Shown here: positions 25,824-35,248 of the stretch, in pieces
Position numbering within the stretch: position 1 is the stretch's first letter
Layout: every line of letters begins with the position of its first letter
Assembly: GCF_009932555.1 (NCBI RefSeq)
Contig: NZ_BLJO01000003.1
Coordinates: forward strand, 124,001 to 188,000
Direction of reading: 5' to 3'
From: Steroidobacter agaridevorans
GTDB lineage: Bacteria; Pseudomonadota; Gammaproteobacteria; Steroidobacterales; Steroidobacteraceae
Length of the DNA stretch: 64,000 nt
Notes under the pieces: model-generated
Database searches by the model: none
What the model was told of the DNA's origin: nothing
The model's input: only the letters and a program-made list of their open reading frames with translations
Position numbers and translations under genes: made by a program

Positions 25824-27959
25824 ATGAAGCTTCGATCTGAGTGTGTTCTGTCCACGGCGATTCTGGCGGCGAGCACCTTCGCCGGCGCTGCCTACGGCCA
25901 GGCGACGAACGCCGACACCGCAGCGAACACTCGAGCAGTGACGCTTGAAGAGGTGATGGTCGTTGCTCAGCGCGCGCGTCGCGTCAGCAGCGGCGCGACC
26001 AACCTGGATATGGCGATCCAGGAAACGCCGCAGTCGATCAGCGTGATCAACGAGGAACAGCTCGAACAGTTCGGCGCCGACGATATCAACGATGCACTGC
26101 GCATGGCCACCGGCATCCAGGTCGAGCAGACTTCGACCAACCTTACGCAGTTCCTCGCGCGCGGCTTCGAGATCAAGAACACCCAGATCGACGGCGTCGG
26201 CCTGCCGAACGGCTGGGGCCTCGTCACCAACAAGATCGACTCCTTTGGCTTCGAGAAGATCGAAGTGATTCGCGGCGCGAACGGTCTGCTGACCGGCGTG
26301 GGCAACGCCGCCGGCACGATCAACTACGTGCGCAAGCGGCCGACCAACGAAGCGCAGGGGCACCTTGGCGTGACCGTCGGCTCCTGGGATCGGCGCCGTG
26401 TCGAGGCGGACTATTCGACGCCGTTCACCGATAGCGGCAGCTGGGCCGGCCGCGTCGTCGTCGCAACCGAGGAGAGCGAGTCTTACCTGCGCGATTTCGA
26501 TACCGAGCGGAAGTACGTTTACGGTGTGATCGACGGCCAGATCGGCGAGAACGGCGCGCTGACGTTCGGCTACAGCTGGCAGGAAGCCAACTCCAATCAA
26601 GGCATGTGGGGCGCGCTGACCTTCACGACCGTCGACGGTGAGCGGCTCGACTGGGATCGCAGCGCCTCGGCGACGCAGGATTGGGTGTACTGGAACTCGA
26701 CCACGCATACCGCTTTCGTCGAATACACCCATCGGCTGGGCGAGAACTGGCGAGCGACCACGTCGTACAACTACCGCCTGTACGATCACGACTCCAAGAT
26801 CTTCATGGCCTATTCGCTGTTCGGTATGGATCCGGTGACGCACGAGGGTCTGTTTGGATGGGCCTACAAGAGCCCGTACGAAACCGAAGCGCACCTGGTC
26901 GACGCGAAGCTCAACGGCACGTTCGAGCTGTTCGGCCGCGAGCATGAAGCGATGCTCGGCGTGAGCTGGGCGAAGAGCGACGGCACGGATTTCTACAACC
27001 CAACGGACACGACCGGCGTGCAGTTTCAGGCGCTGCCGTCCTTCCCCTACGCCGGCGATGCGATTCCCGAGCCGATCTGGGGCGAGCGTGCGGTGTACAC
27101 GACCATGGACCAGAACATGAAGCGCGTGTTCGGCGCGAGCCGCCTGGCGTTGACCGATCGATTCAAGGCCATCGTCGGTTTCAACTGGGCCGAATACGAG
27201 CTCGACGCCGTCGACAACGAAGGCAAGCGCACCAACAAGACCGACCGCGAGCTCAGCCCGTATGCCGGCCTGACCTTCGACTTCACCGATAGCGTGCTCG
27301 GCTACGTCAACTATTCGTACATCTTCCAGCCGCAGGAGCAGGTCGACTTCGACCGCAACTATCTGGGGCCGAGCAAGGGCACGAATTACGAAGCCGGCGT
27401 CAAAGTCGAGTGGCTGGACCAGCGTCTGTTGACGACGTTCGCCGTGTTCAAAGCCGAGCAGGATGGGCTGGCGACGTTCGTCGACACCCGGTTCATGGAA
27501 GGTTTCGCCTACGGCTATTACAGACCGGTCGACGTCGAATCGGAGGGCATCGAGTTCGAGGCCACCGGCAAGCTGGGCGAACACGTCGACGTGTTGCTCG
27601 GCTACACCTATCTGCGCATGGATGGCGAAGAGGGCGATGACACCTATTCGTGGGTGCCCCGGCGTACCGCCAATGCGACGATCAGCGCGCGAGTGCCGAG
27701 TTTCACGGCGCTGTCCTTCGGCGTCAGCGGCAAGTGGCAGAGCGGCATTTCCGGCGAGGAGGACTACACCTTCCACCGGGTTTACCAGGATAGCTACGCG
27801 CTCGTGAATGCCTTCGCGGCCTGGGCGATCCAGCCGAACATCACGGTGCGTGCGAACGTCGGCAACATCGGCGATGAAAAGTACATCACCAGCCTGTACA
27901 ACGTTGGTTACTACGGCGCCCCGCGCAACTACTCGGTGAGCCTCGACTGGCGCTTCTGA
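25824..27959 (+). CDS. TonB-dependent siderophore-type receptor
   Basis: Outer-membrane receptor of 711 residues. Signal peptide (about 1-28, AAYGQA), TonB-box region TLEEVMVVAQRA, plug with ETPQSISVINEEQLEQFGADDINDALRMATGIQVEQ and IEVIRGANGLLTGVGNAAGTINYVRKRPT, then a 22-strand barrel ending YSVSLDWRF with terminal Phe. This plug pattern is that of the FpvA/FhuE siderophore group, though members also take up other ligands. A 242-base gap separates it from soxA. No Fur box could be recognised. A strong palindromic hairpin follows the stop. Confidence 0.9.
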   Translation: MKLRSECVLSTAILAASTFAGAAYGQATNADTAANTRAVTLEEVMVVAQRARRVSSGATNLDMAIQETPQSISVINEEQLEQFGADDINDALRMATGIQVEQTSTNLTQFLARGFEIKNTQIDGVGLPNGWGLVTNKIDSFGFEKIEVIRGANGLLTGVGNAAGTINYVRKRPTNEAQGHLGVTVGSWDRRRVEADYSTPFTDSGSWAGRVVVATEESESYLRDFDTERKYVYGVIDGQIGENGALTFGYSWQEANSNQGMWGALTFTTVDGERLDWDRSASATQDWVYWNSTTHTAFVEYTHRLGENWRATTSYNYRLYDHDSKIFMAYSLFGMDPVTHEGLFGWAYKSPYETEAHLVDAKLNGTFELFGREHEAMLGVSWAKSDGTDFYNPTDTTGVQFQALPSFPYAGDAIPEPIWGERAVYTTMDQNMKRVFGASRLALTDRFKAIVGFNWAEYELDAVDNEGKRTNKTDRELSPYAGLTFDFTDSVLGYVNYSYIFQPQEQVDFDRNYLGPSKGTNYEAGVKVEWLDQRLLTTFAVFKAEQDGLATFVDTRFMEGFAYGYYRPVDVESEGIEFEATGKLGEHVDVLLGYTYLRMDGEEGDDTYSWVPRRTANATISARVPSFTALSFGVSGKWQSGISGEEDYTFHRVYQDSYALVNAFAAWAIQPNITVRANVGNIGDEKYITSLYNVGYYGAPRNYSVSLDWRF

Positions 27960-27974
27960 AGACCCACCCCCTGA

Positions 27975-28020
27975 CCCCCTCCCGTGCACGGGAGGGGGAA
28001 CATAAAATTGATTTTTTTTT
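27975..28020 (+). terminator. Perfect 24-base palindrome with T-tract: terminator or REP-like element
   Basis: Positions 27975-27998 form a perfect palindrome (CCCCCTCCCG, centre TGCA, CGGGAGGGGG). After 13 bases comes a nine-base T run (28012-28020). It starts 16 bases after the receptor stop and looks like an intrinsic terminator with a displaced U-tract, or a repetitive extragenic palindrome of the type common in GC-rich gammaproteobacteria. The CocE-like gene starts 18 bases after the T run. Confidence 0.65.
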
Positions 28021-28037
28021 GACGGAGGGAAGAGGGC

Positions 28038-29900
28038 GTGCGGATTGCATCGCAAGGATGGTTGCTGGTAGCCATTCTGCTTATCGGCGGGGCCGCGAGC
28101 GCCGATCAACCCAATCTCACCACTGCCAACTACGAACGCCGTGTGTTCGACATCCCGATGCGCGATGGGGTGAAGCTGCACACGGTGATCGTTATTCCAA
28201 AAGGGGCGAAGGACGCGCCCATCCTGCTCACGCGCACGCCTTACAACGCCGAGTGGATGACTCGGCAGAAGGAGAGCAACGACATGCGCGTGTTGCTCGA
28301 AGGCTTCGACAACGCCGCCGACGTGATCGTCGAGGGCGGATACATTCGCGTCGTCCAGGACATTCGCGGCAAGCACGGCTCGGGCGGCGACTTCGTCGTG
28401 ACCCGGCCGCTCGCGGGCTCTCCGTTCAATCGCACTTCGGTGGACGAGGCAACGGATGGTTACGACACCATCGACTGGCTGGTGAAGCATGTTGCCGAGG
28501 CCAACGACAAGGTCGGCATCATCGGCACTTCCTATAACGGGTTTACCGCGTTGATGGCGCTGGTGAATCCGCATCCGGCGCTCGAGGTCGCGGTGCCGAT
28601 GGATCCGATGGTCGATGGCTGGCGCGGCGACGACTGGTTTCATAATGGCGCGTTCCGCCAGTACGCCATCGCGGCCATTCACGGCAGCGAGTCGCGCGAC
28701 AACAGCGCCGAGTTTCCCTGGAATAGCGCCGACCGATACGAAACATTCATGCGCGCTGGATCGGTGGGCGAGCTGGCGCGCCGCCATGGCACGGATAAGG
28801 TTCAGTTCTGGCGACACATCGTCGAGCATCCTGCGTACGACGAGTTCTGGCAGTCGCAGGCGCTCGACAGGATTCTCGCGGACCGGCCACTGCAAGTGCC
28901 CGTGATGATCGTGGGCTCACTGTGGGACCAGGAAGATATCTACGGCGCCACCGCTGTCTACAAGGCGCTCGAGCCGCGAGACCGCACGGGCAAGCAGGTC
29001 TATCTCACCTTGGGCCCGTGGCATCACGCTCAGTCCATCTTCGACGGCAGCAGCGTGGGGAAGATTCGCTGGGGTCACGACACCGCGAAATGGTGGCGAC
29101 AACAGGTGCTGGCGCCGTTTCTTGCGCATCATTTGAAAGGTGCGCCGATGGATGTGGCGCCGGTCACGGCGTTTGAATCAGGAAGCAACGAATGGCGGCG
29201 GCTGGCGCAATGGCCTGTGGCGCCGGCAAACGCAAAGTTGTATCTCAAACCGAATGGCGAGCTGGGCTTCGATGCGCCTGCAGGGCCGCTGCAAACGGCG
29301 GACTACATCTCCGATCCGGCCAACCCAGTAACGTTCGTGCCTCGTCCGATGCGAGTGGATGACAATGGCGACCAGTGGGAGTCGTGGCTCACAGCCGATC
29401 AGCGCACCATTGCTGCGCGCCCCGACGTTCTCACATTCACGTCGAAGGTGCTCGATAAGGCGGTGAGCATCGCGGGTGAACCGATGGTGAAGCTCATGGC
29501 ATCGACCAGCGGCACGGACAGTGACTGGGTGGTAAAGCTGATCGACGTGTATCCGGACCGAGTCGCCGACGACACGACCATGAGCGGTTATCAGCTGCCG
29601 GTGGCGATGGAGATCTTTCGCGGCCGCTATCGTAAGTCGTTATCGCGAGCCGAGCCGCTCGAGTCCGATGTGCCGCTGCGATTCGAGTTCGCGTTGCCCA
29701 ATGCGCATCACGTCTTTCGGCCCGGCCATCGCATCATGGTTCAGGTGCAGTCCAGCTGGTTCCCGCTCTACGACCGCAACCCGCAAACGTTCGTGCCGAA
29801 CATTTTCTTCGCCAGGCCGGGAGAGTACGTGAAGGCGACCCAGCAGGTCGTGGTCGCCGGCCCGGACGCAAGTCACATCGAGCTGCCCATCCGGCACTAG
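28038..29900 (+). CDS. CocE/NonD family hydrolase (secreted)
   Basis: Serine hydrolase of 620 residues with a signal peptide (about 1-23, GGAASADQ). The N-terminal alpha/beta-hydrolase domain has the nucleophile motif GTSYNGFTALMA and GPWHHAQSIFDG for the His. A C-terminal jelly-roll of the X-Pro dipeptidyl-peptidase type follows (SIAGEPMVKLMASTSGTDSDWVVKLIDVYPD, HRIMVQVQSSWFPLYDRNPQT). Members cleave acyl esters or amides (cocaine esterase, alpha-amino acid ester hydrolases, glutaryl-7-ACA acylases). GTG start with a GGAGGGA-GAGG ribosome site. Its end overlaps the convergent Lrp-type gene by four bases. Confidence 0.88.
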   Translation: MRIASQGWLLVAILLIGGAASADQPNLTTANYERRVFDIPMRDGVKLHTVIVIPKGAKDAPILLTRTPYNAEWMTRQKESNDMRVLLEGFDNAADVIVEGGYIRVVQDIRGKHGSGGDFVVTRPLAGSPFNRTSVDEATDGYDTIDWLVKHVAEANDKVGIIGTSYNGFTALMALVNPHPALEVAVPMDPMVDGWRGDDWFHNGAFRQYAIAAIHGSESRDNSAEFPWNSADRYETFMRAGSVGELARRHGTDKVQFWRHIVEHPAYDEFWQSQALDRILADRPLQVPVMIVGSLWDQEDIYGATAVYKALEPRDRTGKQVYLTLGPWHHAQSIFDGSSVGKIRWGHDTAKWWRQQVLAPFLAHHLKGAPMDVAPVTAFESGSNEWRRLAQWPVAPANAKLYLKPNGELGFDAPAGPLQTADYISDPANPVTFVPRPMRVDDNGDQWESWLTADQRTIAARPDVLTFTSKVLDKAVSIAGEPMVKLMASTSGTDSDWVVKLIDVYPDRVADDTTMSGYQLPVAMEIFRGRYRKSLSRAEPLESDVPLRFEFALPNAHHVFRPGHRIMVQVQSSWFPLYDRNPQTFVPNIFFARPGEYVKATQQVVVAGPDASHIELPIRH

Positions 29901-30421
29901 ACGCTGTCGCCGGGTTTCTGCAGCAGCTTGTAGCCCTTGAACGTCTTGATCTGATCCATCAGGAAGTGCGAGACGATCTTCTCCACGCCGAAGCCGCCGT
30001 TCACCAGCACGGTCATGATGCGCTTCCAGGCGTGCATGTCGGGCACGACCACGCGCAGGATGTAGTCGACGTTGCCGCTGACCCGATACGACTCGACGAT
30101 TTCCGGAATGGTTTCGATGCACTCGTCGAAGTCGTGCAGATTCTTGATCGTGTGCTGCGAGAAGGTGATGTGCGCCATCACGACGGTGACGCTGCGGATC
30201 CGGTCGACCTGGATCTGCGCGCGGTACGCGCTGATCAGCCCGCGAGTCTCCAGGTCCCGCACCCGTCGCAGGCAGGCGCTGGGTGACAAAGCAACCCGGT
30301 CGGCGAGCGCCTGGTTGGTGATCCGGGCATCCTTCTGCAGCACTTCCATGATCTTGAGGTCGATCTGATCCACCTCTTCGAAGCTCATCGCGGTGTCTTT
30401 CTTTTCGGGCGGGGCGGTCAT
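29897..30421 (-). CDS. Lrp/AsnC family transcriptional regulator
   Basis: Regulator of about 174 residues: N-terminal helix-turn-helix (QIDLKIMEVLQKDARITNQALADRVALSPSACLRRVRDLETRGLI) and a C-terminal RAM domain (VVMAHITFSQ, FDECIETIPEIVESYRVSGNVDYILRVVVPD) that binds amino acids or similar effectors. Two starts are possible: ATG at 30421 (AGG eight bases upstream) or ATG at 30388, which would give 163 residues. It is divergent from the APC permease and the long catabolic run, the usual arrangement for a local regulator of such genes. Confidence 0.87.
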   Translation of the reverse strand: MTAPPEKKDTAMSFEEVDQIDLKIMEVLQKDARITNQALADRVALSPSACLRRVRDLETRGLISAYRAQIQVDRIRSVTVVMAHITFSQHTIKNLHDFDECIETIPEIVESYRVSGNVDYILRVVVPDMHAWKRIMTVLVNGGFGVEKIVSHFLMDQIKTFKGYKLLQKPGDSV

Positions 30422-30605
30422 GGCACGTACCTGCTGGAGCGGTGCGCGGCGCGAAGCGCTCGATCCTGTCAATCTCCCGCGCCTGGCGGGACAGGATCTG
30501 CGTCTTTTGCCGGCCGGCCGCGCCGATTGTTGCGTGGTCTCGACGAAAAAGCCTTGCACATCAAGGGCTGTGCATCTGCCTGACGCCGTGGCGGATGGCT
30601 GGACG

Positions 30606-30630
30606 TTGGCGTCGACTATATCCATATTTA
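30606..30630 (+). promoter_or_regulatory. AT-rich patch in the lrp-permease divergent gap, possible regulator site
   Basis: Within the otherwise GC-rich 251-base gap, TATATCCATATTTA at 30617-30630 stands out and contains ATAT-CC-ATAT, preceded by TTGGCG at 30606. It could be a promoter element or an Lrp-type binding site for the permease-led operon. No -35/-10 pair with good spacing is found, so the assignment is tentative. Confidence 0.25.
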
Positions 30631-30672
30631 CTCGCACGCGTCACGCCACAGATGAGACGTCTGAAGCCAGCA

Positions 30673-32178
30673 ATGACTCAACAAGAGAACCAAACCTCGC
30701 CGTCGCTGCGGCCGTCGCTCGGCTGGGCGGGGCTGCTGGTGCTGGGGGTCGCCAACATTCTCGGGGCCGGCGTGTTCGTGATGACCGGCACTGCCGCCGC
30801 GTCTTTCGCGGGGCCGGCGGTCACCATCTCGTTCGTGCTCGCAGGCTTCGCCTGTCTGCTGGTGGGACTGTGCTACGCGGAGCTGGCGTCGCGGTTGCCG
30901 GAGTCGGGATCTTCTTACACCTACTGCAGACGCACGTTCGGCGCGCTGCCAGGCTGGGCGCTCGGCTGGCTGTTATTCCTCGAGTACAACATCGCGGCCT
31001 CGATGCTGGGCCTGGGCTTTGGCGGATACCTGGTGAGCCTGCTCGCCGACTTCGGTATTCACGTGCCGGCGAGCGTGTCGACCTCGCTGGTGACGACGAC
31101 GCTCGTGGACGGCACCGGCTTTCAATTCGGTGTAGGCCACAGCGTGAATCTGGTCGCAGCCGCTGCGTGTCTGAGCGCCGGCATCATTCTCGCGCTCGGC
31201 ATCTCGAAGTCCGCGCTCGTCAACACCGTGCTGGTGGTGGTCAAGGTCCTCGTGCTGGTCGGGTTCGTGCTGGCCGGCATGCACGCGGTCGATCCGGCCA
31301 ACTGGCAGCCCTACGTGCCGGCCAATGAAGGTGGATTCACGTACGGATGGGAAGGCATCGCGCGCGCGGCCTCGTTGTTGTTCTTCGCATTCCTGGGCTT
31401 CGAGACGGTGTCGACGGCCGCTGCCGAGACGCGCAATCCGCACCGGGACGTGCCGATAGGAATTCTCGGTTCGTTGGCGATCTGCGCGTTGTTATATGTG
31501 TCGGTCGCGACGGTGCTGACCGGGTTGGTGCCGTTCCGCGAGCTCGGCGTTGCCGACCCGATCGCGCTCGCCGTCGATCGCATCGGCTGGCCGCTGATCG
31601 CCACGCTGATCAAGATTGGTGCGCTGGCCGGCCTGGGCTCGGTGCTGCTGGCCAATGCCTTCGGCCATTCGCGGGTCTGCTACGCGATGTCGAGCGATGG
31701 CTTTCTGCCAGGACTGTTCTCGGTGGTCCATCCGAAGCGCAACAGCCTTTGGAAAGCCAATCTCACACTGGCCAGCCTCGCGGCGCTCGGTGCGGCGCTG
31801 CTGCCCATCTCGGTGCTGGCCGACATGATTTCCTTGGGCGTGGCGCTCACATTCGCGATGGTGGCGGCCGCGCTGATCGATCTGCGGAGTCGCGAGCCCG
31901 AGAAAGCAGGGCGCTTTCGCGTGCCGCTCGGCGGCGTGTGGATCAACGGAATCTGGTTCGGCACGGTGCCGGTGCTCGCCATCGTGGTCAGCTTCCTGAT
32001 GACGTTGCCCGTGCTGCTCGATCTGGTGAATCAGATCCGTCACGGCGAATGGTTGCCCGCTTGCTTGCTGCTCACCTATCTCGCGATCGGACTTGCGATT
32101 TACATGTGGTACGGCAAGCCCCGCGCGCAAGGCCAGCCGCCCGCGGCGACCGCCGAGCTTTCAGGAAGTTTGAACTGA
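30673..32178 (+). CDS. APC-superfamily amino acid/amine permease
   Basis: Membrane transporter of 501 residues with about 12 hydrophobic helices. The first carries the substrate-site motif VANILGAGVFVMTGTAAASFAGPA, and the segment AYVGLCYAEL-like CLLVGLCYAELASRLPESGSSYTYC is typical of the APC family (cationic amino acid transporter group). It would import an amino acid, amine or derivative. The ATG at 30673 is used; an in-frame ATG at 30652 is possible. Its stop overlaps the amidase start (TGATG), so the imported compound is probably hydrolysed by the amidase. Confidence 0.88.
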   Translation: MTQQENQTSPSLRPSLGWAGLLVLGVANILGAGVFVMTGTAAASFAGPAVTISFVLAGFACLLVGLCYAELASRLPESGSSYTYCRRTFGALPGWALGWLLFLEYNIAASMLGLGFGGYLVSLLADFGIHVPASVSTSLVTTTLVDGTGFQFGVGHSVNLVAAAACLSAGIILALGISKSALVNTVLVVVKVLVLVGFVLAGMHAVDPANWQPYVPANEGGFTYGWEGIARAASLLFFAFLGFETVSTAAAETRNPHRDVPIGILGSLAICALLYVSVATVLTGLVPFRELGVADPIALAVDRIGWPLIATLIKIGALAGLGSVLLANAFGHSRVCYAMSSDGFLPGLFSVVHPKRNSLWKANLTLASLAALGAALLPISVLADMISLGVALTFAMVAAALIDLRSREPEKAGRFRVPLGGVWINGIWFGTVPVLAIVVSFLMTLPVLLDLVNQIRHGEWLPACLLLTYLAIGLAIYMWYGKPRAQGQPPAATAELSGSLN

Positions 32179-33608
32179 TGACGATTCGCGAAGTTTCATT
32201 GTCCGAGGCGCTGGCGCTCGGCAAGCTGGATGCGCACGACCAGGCACGGCTCGTCCGGAATCGCGAGCTGCCGGTGGAGGCACTGACAGAAGCTGCCATT
32301 CTGCGCATCGAAGCGCTGGATCCCACGGTGCGCGCCTTGAGTCACTACGATCCCGCTTTGGCACGCGCCGAAGCTCGAGCGCTGCGTGAAGGCGACGGCA
32401 TCATGCGAGGGGTGCCGTGGCTGCCCAAAGACTCGCTCGATTATCCCGGCATGCCGACGACCTCGTGCTCGCGCAGCCGCAGTCGAAAAGCCATCCAACA
32501 GGGCTATCCCTACGTGCAACGCATGCAGCACGCCGGATTGGTCGCGCTCGGAAAGTCCGCGATGCCCGAGTTCGGATTGCTGGCTTCCACTGAACCGCTC
32601 GCGGGACCGGTCACGCGCAATCCGTGGTCGCTCGAACATTCACCGGGCGGCTCGAGCGGTGGCGCTGTCGCGGCCATCGCTGCTGGGCTCGTGCCACTCG
32701 CGCACGGTAGCGACGGCGGCGGCTCCATTCGCTTGCCTTCATCTTGTTGTGGCGTAGTCGGGCTGAAACCCGGACGTGATAGCACGGTGCGTGTGCGCGC
32801 ACGTCATCTCGTCGAAGACTTGCTGGTAGCGGACAGTCTGCACTCGCGCAGCGTGCGTGATGTCGCGTGGGGGTTCGCCGCCGCTCACAGTGATTCGAAA
32901 CGTTCCGTTGTGACCGGCCCATCCTCGCGACGCCTGCGCATCGGTGTGATCGAACATGGATTGCGAGGCAACGTGCCGCACGGGGACGTCGCGCGTGCAG
33001 TCGCATCCACGGCAGATCTTTGCGCAAAGCTGGGACACAACGTCGAGCGGACGACCTGGCCGTTCGACGGTCACGCCTTTCTCTCTTCGTTTGAGGATCT
33101 GTGGTCGCATTTGAGTGCCGACTGCGTCGATACGACTCGCGCGCTGTTGGGTGGTGGCCGTCTGGAGGATGCGATCGAGCCGTGGACGGTAGCGTTGGGG
33201 CAGCGTGCCGAGCGGTTGCCGACGTCGGCACTGGAGCGCGCGTACCAACAGATCGCGCGGCTGCCGGTTCAGCTCAACGATTTCTTTTCCCGCTTCGATG
33301 TTGTTTTGTCCGCGGTCGTGAGTGCGCCGCCGCCGTTGCTCGGCACTTATGCGCCGACAGTGCCCGCGGAGCAGTTGATGTCGTCGATGTTCGACTGGGT
33401 CGCCTACACGCCGCTGCAGAACATGGCGGGCACGCCGGCCATTTCGTTGCCGCTGTTTCAGAGCGGCGAAGGGCTGCCCATCGGCAGCATGTTTGCCGCC
33501 GATCGCGCGCAGGAAGATGTGCTACTGGCGCTTGCCTTCGAGCTCGAAGCCTCGCTGCCCTGGGCCGCGCGCTGGCCGAAACACAGCATCGCCACTTTCA
33601 ATTCATAA
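32178..33608 (+). CDS. Amidase-signature family hydrolase
   Basis: Enzyme of 476 residues with the Ser-cisSer-Lys triad: Lys84 in VPWLPKDSLDYPG, Ser159 in HSPGGSSGGAVAA and nucleophile Ser183 in GSDGGGSIRLPSS. It should hydrolyse a carboxylic amide in the cytoplasm. No signal peptide. The AS core is complete. The substrate is unknown, but coupling to an APC permease upstream points to an imported amide or N-acyl compound. 20 bases separate it from the fusion gene downstream. Confidence 0.88.
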   Translation: MTIREVSLSEALALGKLDAHDQARLVRNRELPVEALTEAAILRIEALDPTVRALSHYDPALARAEARALREGDGIMRGVPWLPKDSLDYPGMPTTSCSRSRSRKAIQQGYPYVQRMQHAGLVALGKSAMPEFGLLASTEPLAGPVTRNPWSLEHSPGGSSGGAVAAIAAGLVPLAHGSDGGGSIRLPSSCCGVVGLKPGRDSTVRVRARHLVEDLLVADSLHSRSVRDVAWGFAAAHSDSKRSVVTGPSSRRLRIGVIEHGLRGNVPHGDVARAVASTADLCAKLGHNVERTTWPFDGHAFLSSFEDLWSHLSADCVDTTRALLGGGRLEDAIEPWTVALGQRAERLPTSALERAYQQIARLPVQLNDFFSRFDVVLSAVVSAPPPLLGTYAPTVPAEQLMSSMFDWVAYTPLQNMAGTPAISLPLFQSGEGLPIGSMFAADRAQEDVLLALAFELEASLPWAARWPKHSIATFNS

Positions 33609-33628
33609 GTTGCCACCGACGATCATTC

Positions 33629-35248
33629 ATGAGCGACCGATTCCCACCTCGTAACGCCGATGACCTGCGTGCCCTGGTTCAGGAGCAACCTTTGGCATGG
33701 ATTGTCTCCGGCGTCCCAGGCGCGCAGCAGGCGACGCCGCTGCCGGTGCAGCTGGTGTGCGATGCCGAGGGCACTCCTCGAACTTTGCTGGGGCATTTTG
33801 CGAGAAACAATCCGCAGGTGAAGGCGCTCGCCGCCAGTTCACGCGCCACGGTATTACTCGTCGGGCCGCATGGATACATTTCACCTTCGTGGGTGCAGGA
33901 TCGCACTTGGGGCCCAACGTGGAATTACGCAAGCGTGATGTTCGATGTCGAGATCCAGCTTTGCGATACGCGCGCGGATGCAGATCGCCTGCTGGTAGGA
34001 CTGGTCACGCAAATGGAAGCGAACCGTCCGGCGGCATGGTCGGCCGAGGAGATGGGCGCGCGTTATGAGAAGCTCGTGACGGGCATCGTCGGTTTCGAGG
34101 CCCGCATTCTGGCGACTCGAAGCTGTTTCAAGCTGGGACAGGATGAGCGCGACGAGGTGTTTGCCGAGATTTTGCGCGCGTTGGACATCAAGGATCAGGC
34201 GCCGCTCGCCAAGTGGATGCGTCGCTTCGCCGAATCCCGATCGCCCCAGGCGCTGCCCGCCAGTCAGCCGCCGCCGCGCGCGCTCGATCCGGAGATCAAA
34301 CGTTTTATCGATGACGTGATCGCGAAGGGGCGAGAACTCACCGCCGGGCGTGATCTCAGTTGGCCGGAGCGTCGTGAAATTTGCGAGCTGACGCGTGCGC
34401 CATGGACCCGAGGCGGTCCGGTGATCGCGGCAACTCGCAATGTAGTTGCGCAGACTTCGGCGGGCCCGGTCCGCTTGCGCATCTACGATCCAGCGCCGGG
34501 ACACAGCAAGCCGACGTTTGTTTTCATGCACGGCGGCGGCTGGTCCCTCTTCAGTGTGGACACGCACGATCGAGTAATGCGCGAATTCGCCCATCGCGGC
34601 GGCATGGCGGTGGTCGGTGTCGACTACGATCTTTCGCCCGAGGTTCGATATCCGACGGCATTGAATCAGGTCGTTGCCGTCGTGCACTGGTTGCACGAGC
34701 AGGGTCGCACGCTCGGACTCGATGGCGATCGGATTGCCATCGGCGGCGACTCCGCGGGCGGCAATCTTTCGATGGGCGCCGCACTTCGCTTGCGAGACGC
34801 CGGTCATCCGAACCTGGTGAAAGCGATCTTGAGCATCTATGGCGGTTCCACGCCAGATTGCTCGCCTGCCTCGCGACAACGCTATGGCACCGAGCAGGAC
34901 ATGCTGACCGCGAACGAGGTCGATACGTTCTGGGATAACTACATCGGCCATCTCAACGATCGCCGCGATCCGTATGCGGCCACGGCCTATGCGCCGTTGC
35001 ACGGCTTGCCGCCGGTGTTTCTGGTGATCGCCGAATGCGACATTCTGGCGGAGCAGAATCTTCATATGGCCGGCCGCTTGCTCGAAGCCGGCGTGCAGGT
35101 CCAGGCCAAGGTCTACCCCGGCGCTCCGCACAGCTTTATCGAGGCCGTTGCGGTCTCGCGCGTCGCCAACGAAGCGGTTGACGATGGCGTTGCTTTTTTG
35201 CGCTCGGTACTGCTGCGTGAGCGAGGTGCCCGCGTTCATGTGGCGTGA
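33629..35248 (+). CDS. Fusion: PaiB-type FMN-binding domain plus HSL-type alpha/beta hydrolase
   Basis: Protein of 539 residues joining two domains usually encoded separately. Residues 1-205 match the PaiB/FMN-binding split-barrel family (PPRNADDLRALVQEQPLAWIV, LLGHFARNNPQVKAL, GPHGYISPSWVQDR, YEKLVTGIVGFEARI). Residues about 240-530 are a hormone-sensitive-lipase-type esterase with oxyanion HGGGW (His301), nucleophile Ser375 in GDSAGGN, and GAPHSF near the catalytic His. The reading frame is continuous across the joint. The PaiB part could bind flavin or act as a regulator; the C-terminal part should hydrolyse an ester. It overlaps the Fe-ADH gene by 11 bases. Confidence 0.85.
   Translation: MSDRFPPRNADDLRALVQEQPLAWIVSGVPGAQQATPLPVQLVCDAEGTPRTLLGHFARNNPQVKALAASSRATVLLVGPHGYISPSWVQDRTWGPTWNYASVMFDVEIQLCDTRADADRLLVGLVTQMEANRPAAWSAEEMGARYEKLVTGIVGFEARILATRSCFKLGQDERDEVFAEILRALDIKDQAPLAKWMRRFAESRSPQALPASQPPPRALDPEIKRFIDDVIAKGRELTAGRDLSWPERREICELTRAPWTRGGPVIAATRNVVAQTSAGPVRLRIYDPAPGHSKPTFVFMHGGGWSLFSVDTHDRVMREFAHRGGMAVVGVDYDLSPEVRYPTALNQVVAVVHWLHEQGRTLGLDGDRIAIGGDSAGGNLSMGAALRLRDAGHPNLVKAILSIYGGSTPDCSPASRQRYGTEQDMLTANEVDTFWDNYIGHLNDRRDPYAATAYAPLHGLPPVFLVIAECDILAEQNLHMAGRLLEAGVQVQAKVYPGAPHSFIEAVAVSRVANEAVDDGVAFLRSVLLRERGARVHVA

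Noticed and set aside
25624-25827. 67-codon plus-strand frame ending in an ATGA overlap with the siderophore receptor
   Set aside because: No ribosome site, no homology features, and low-complexity basic content. Kept only as a remote possibility of a leader peptide.
25716-28895. 1059-codon open frame on the minus strand opposite the siderophore receptor and CocE gene
   Set aside because: It runs through the palindromic spacer and two well-supported genes; composition is typical antisense shadow without domains.
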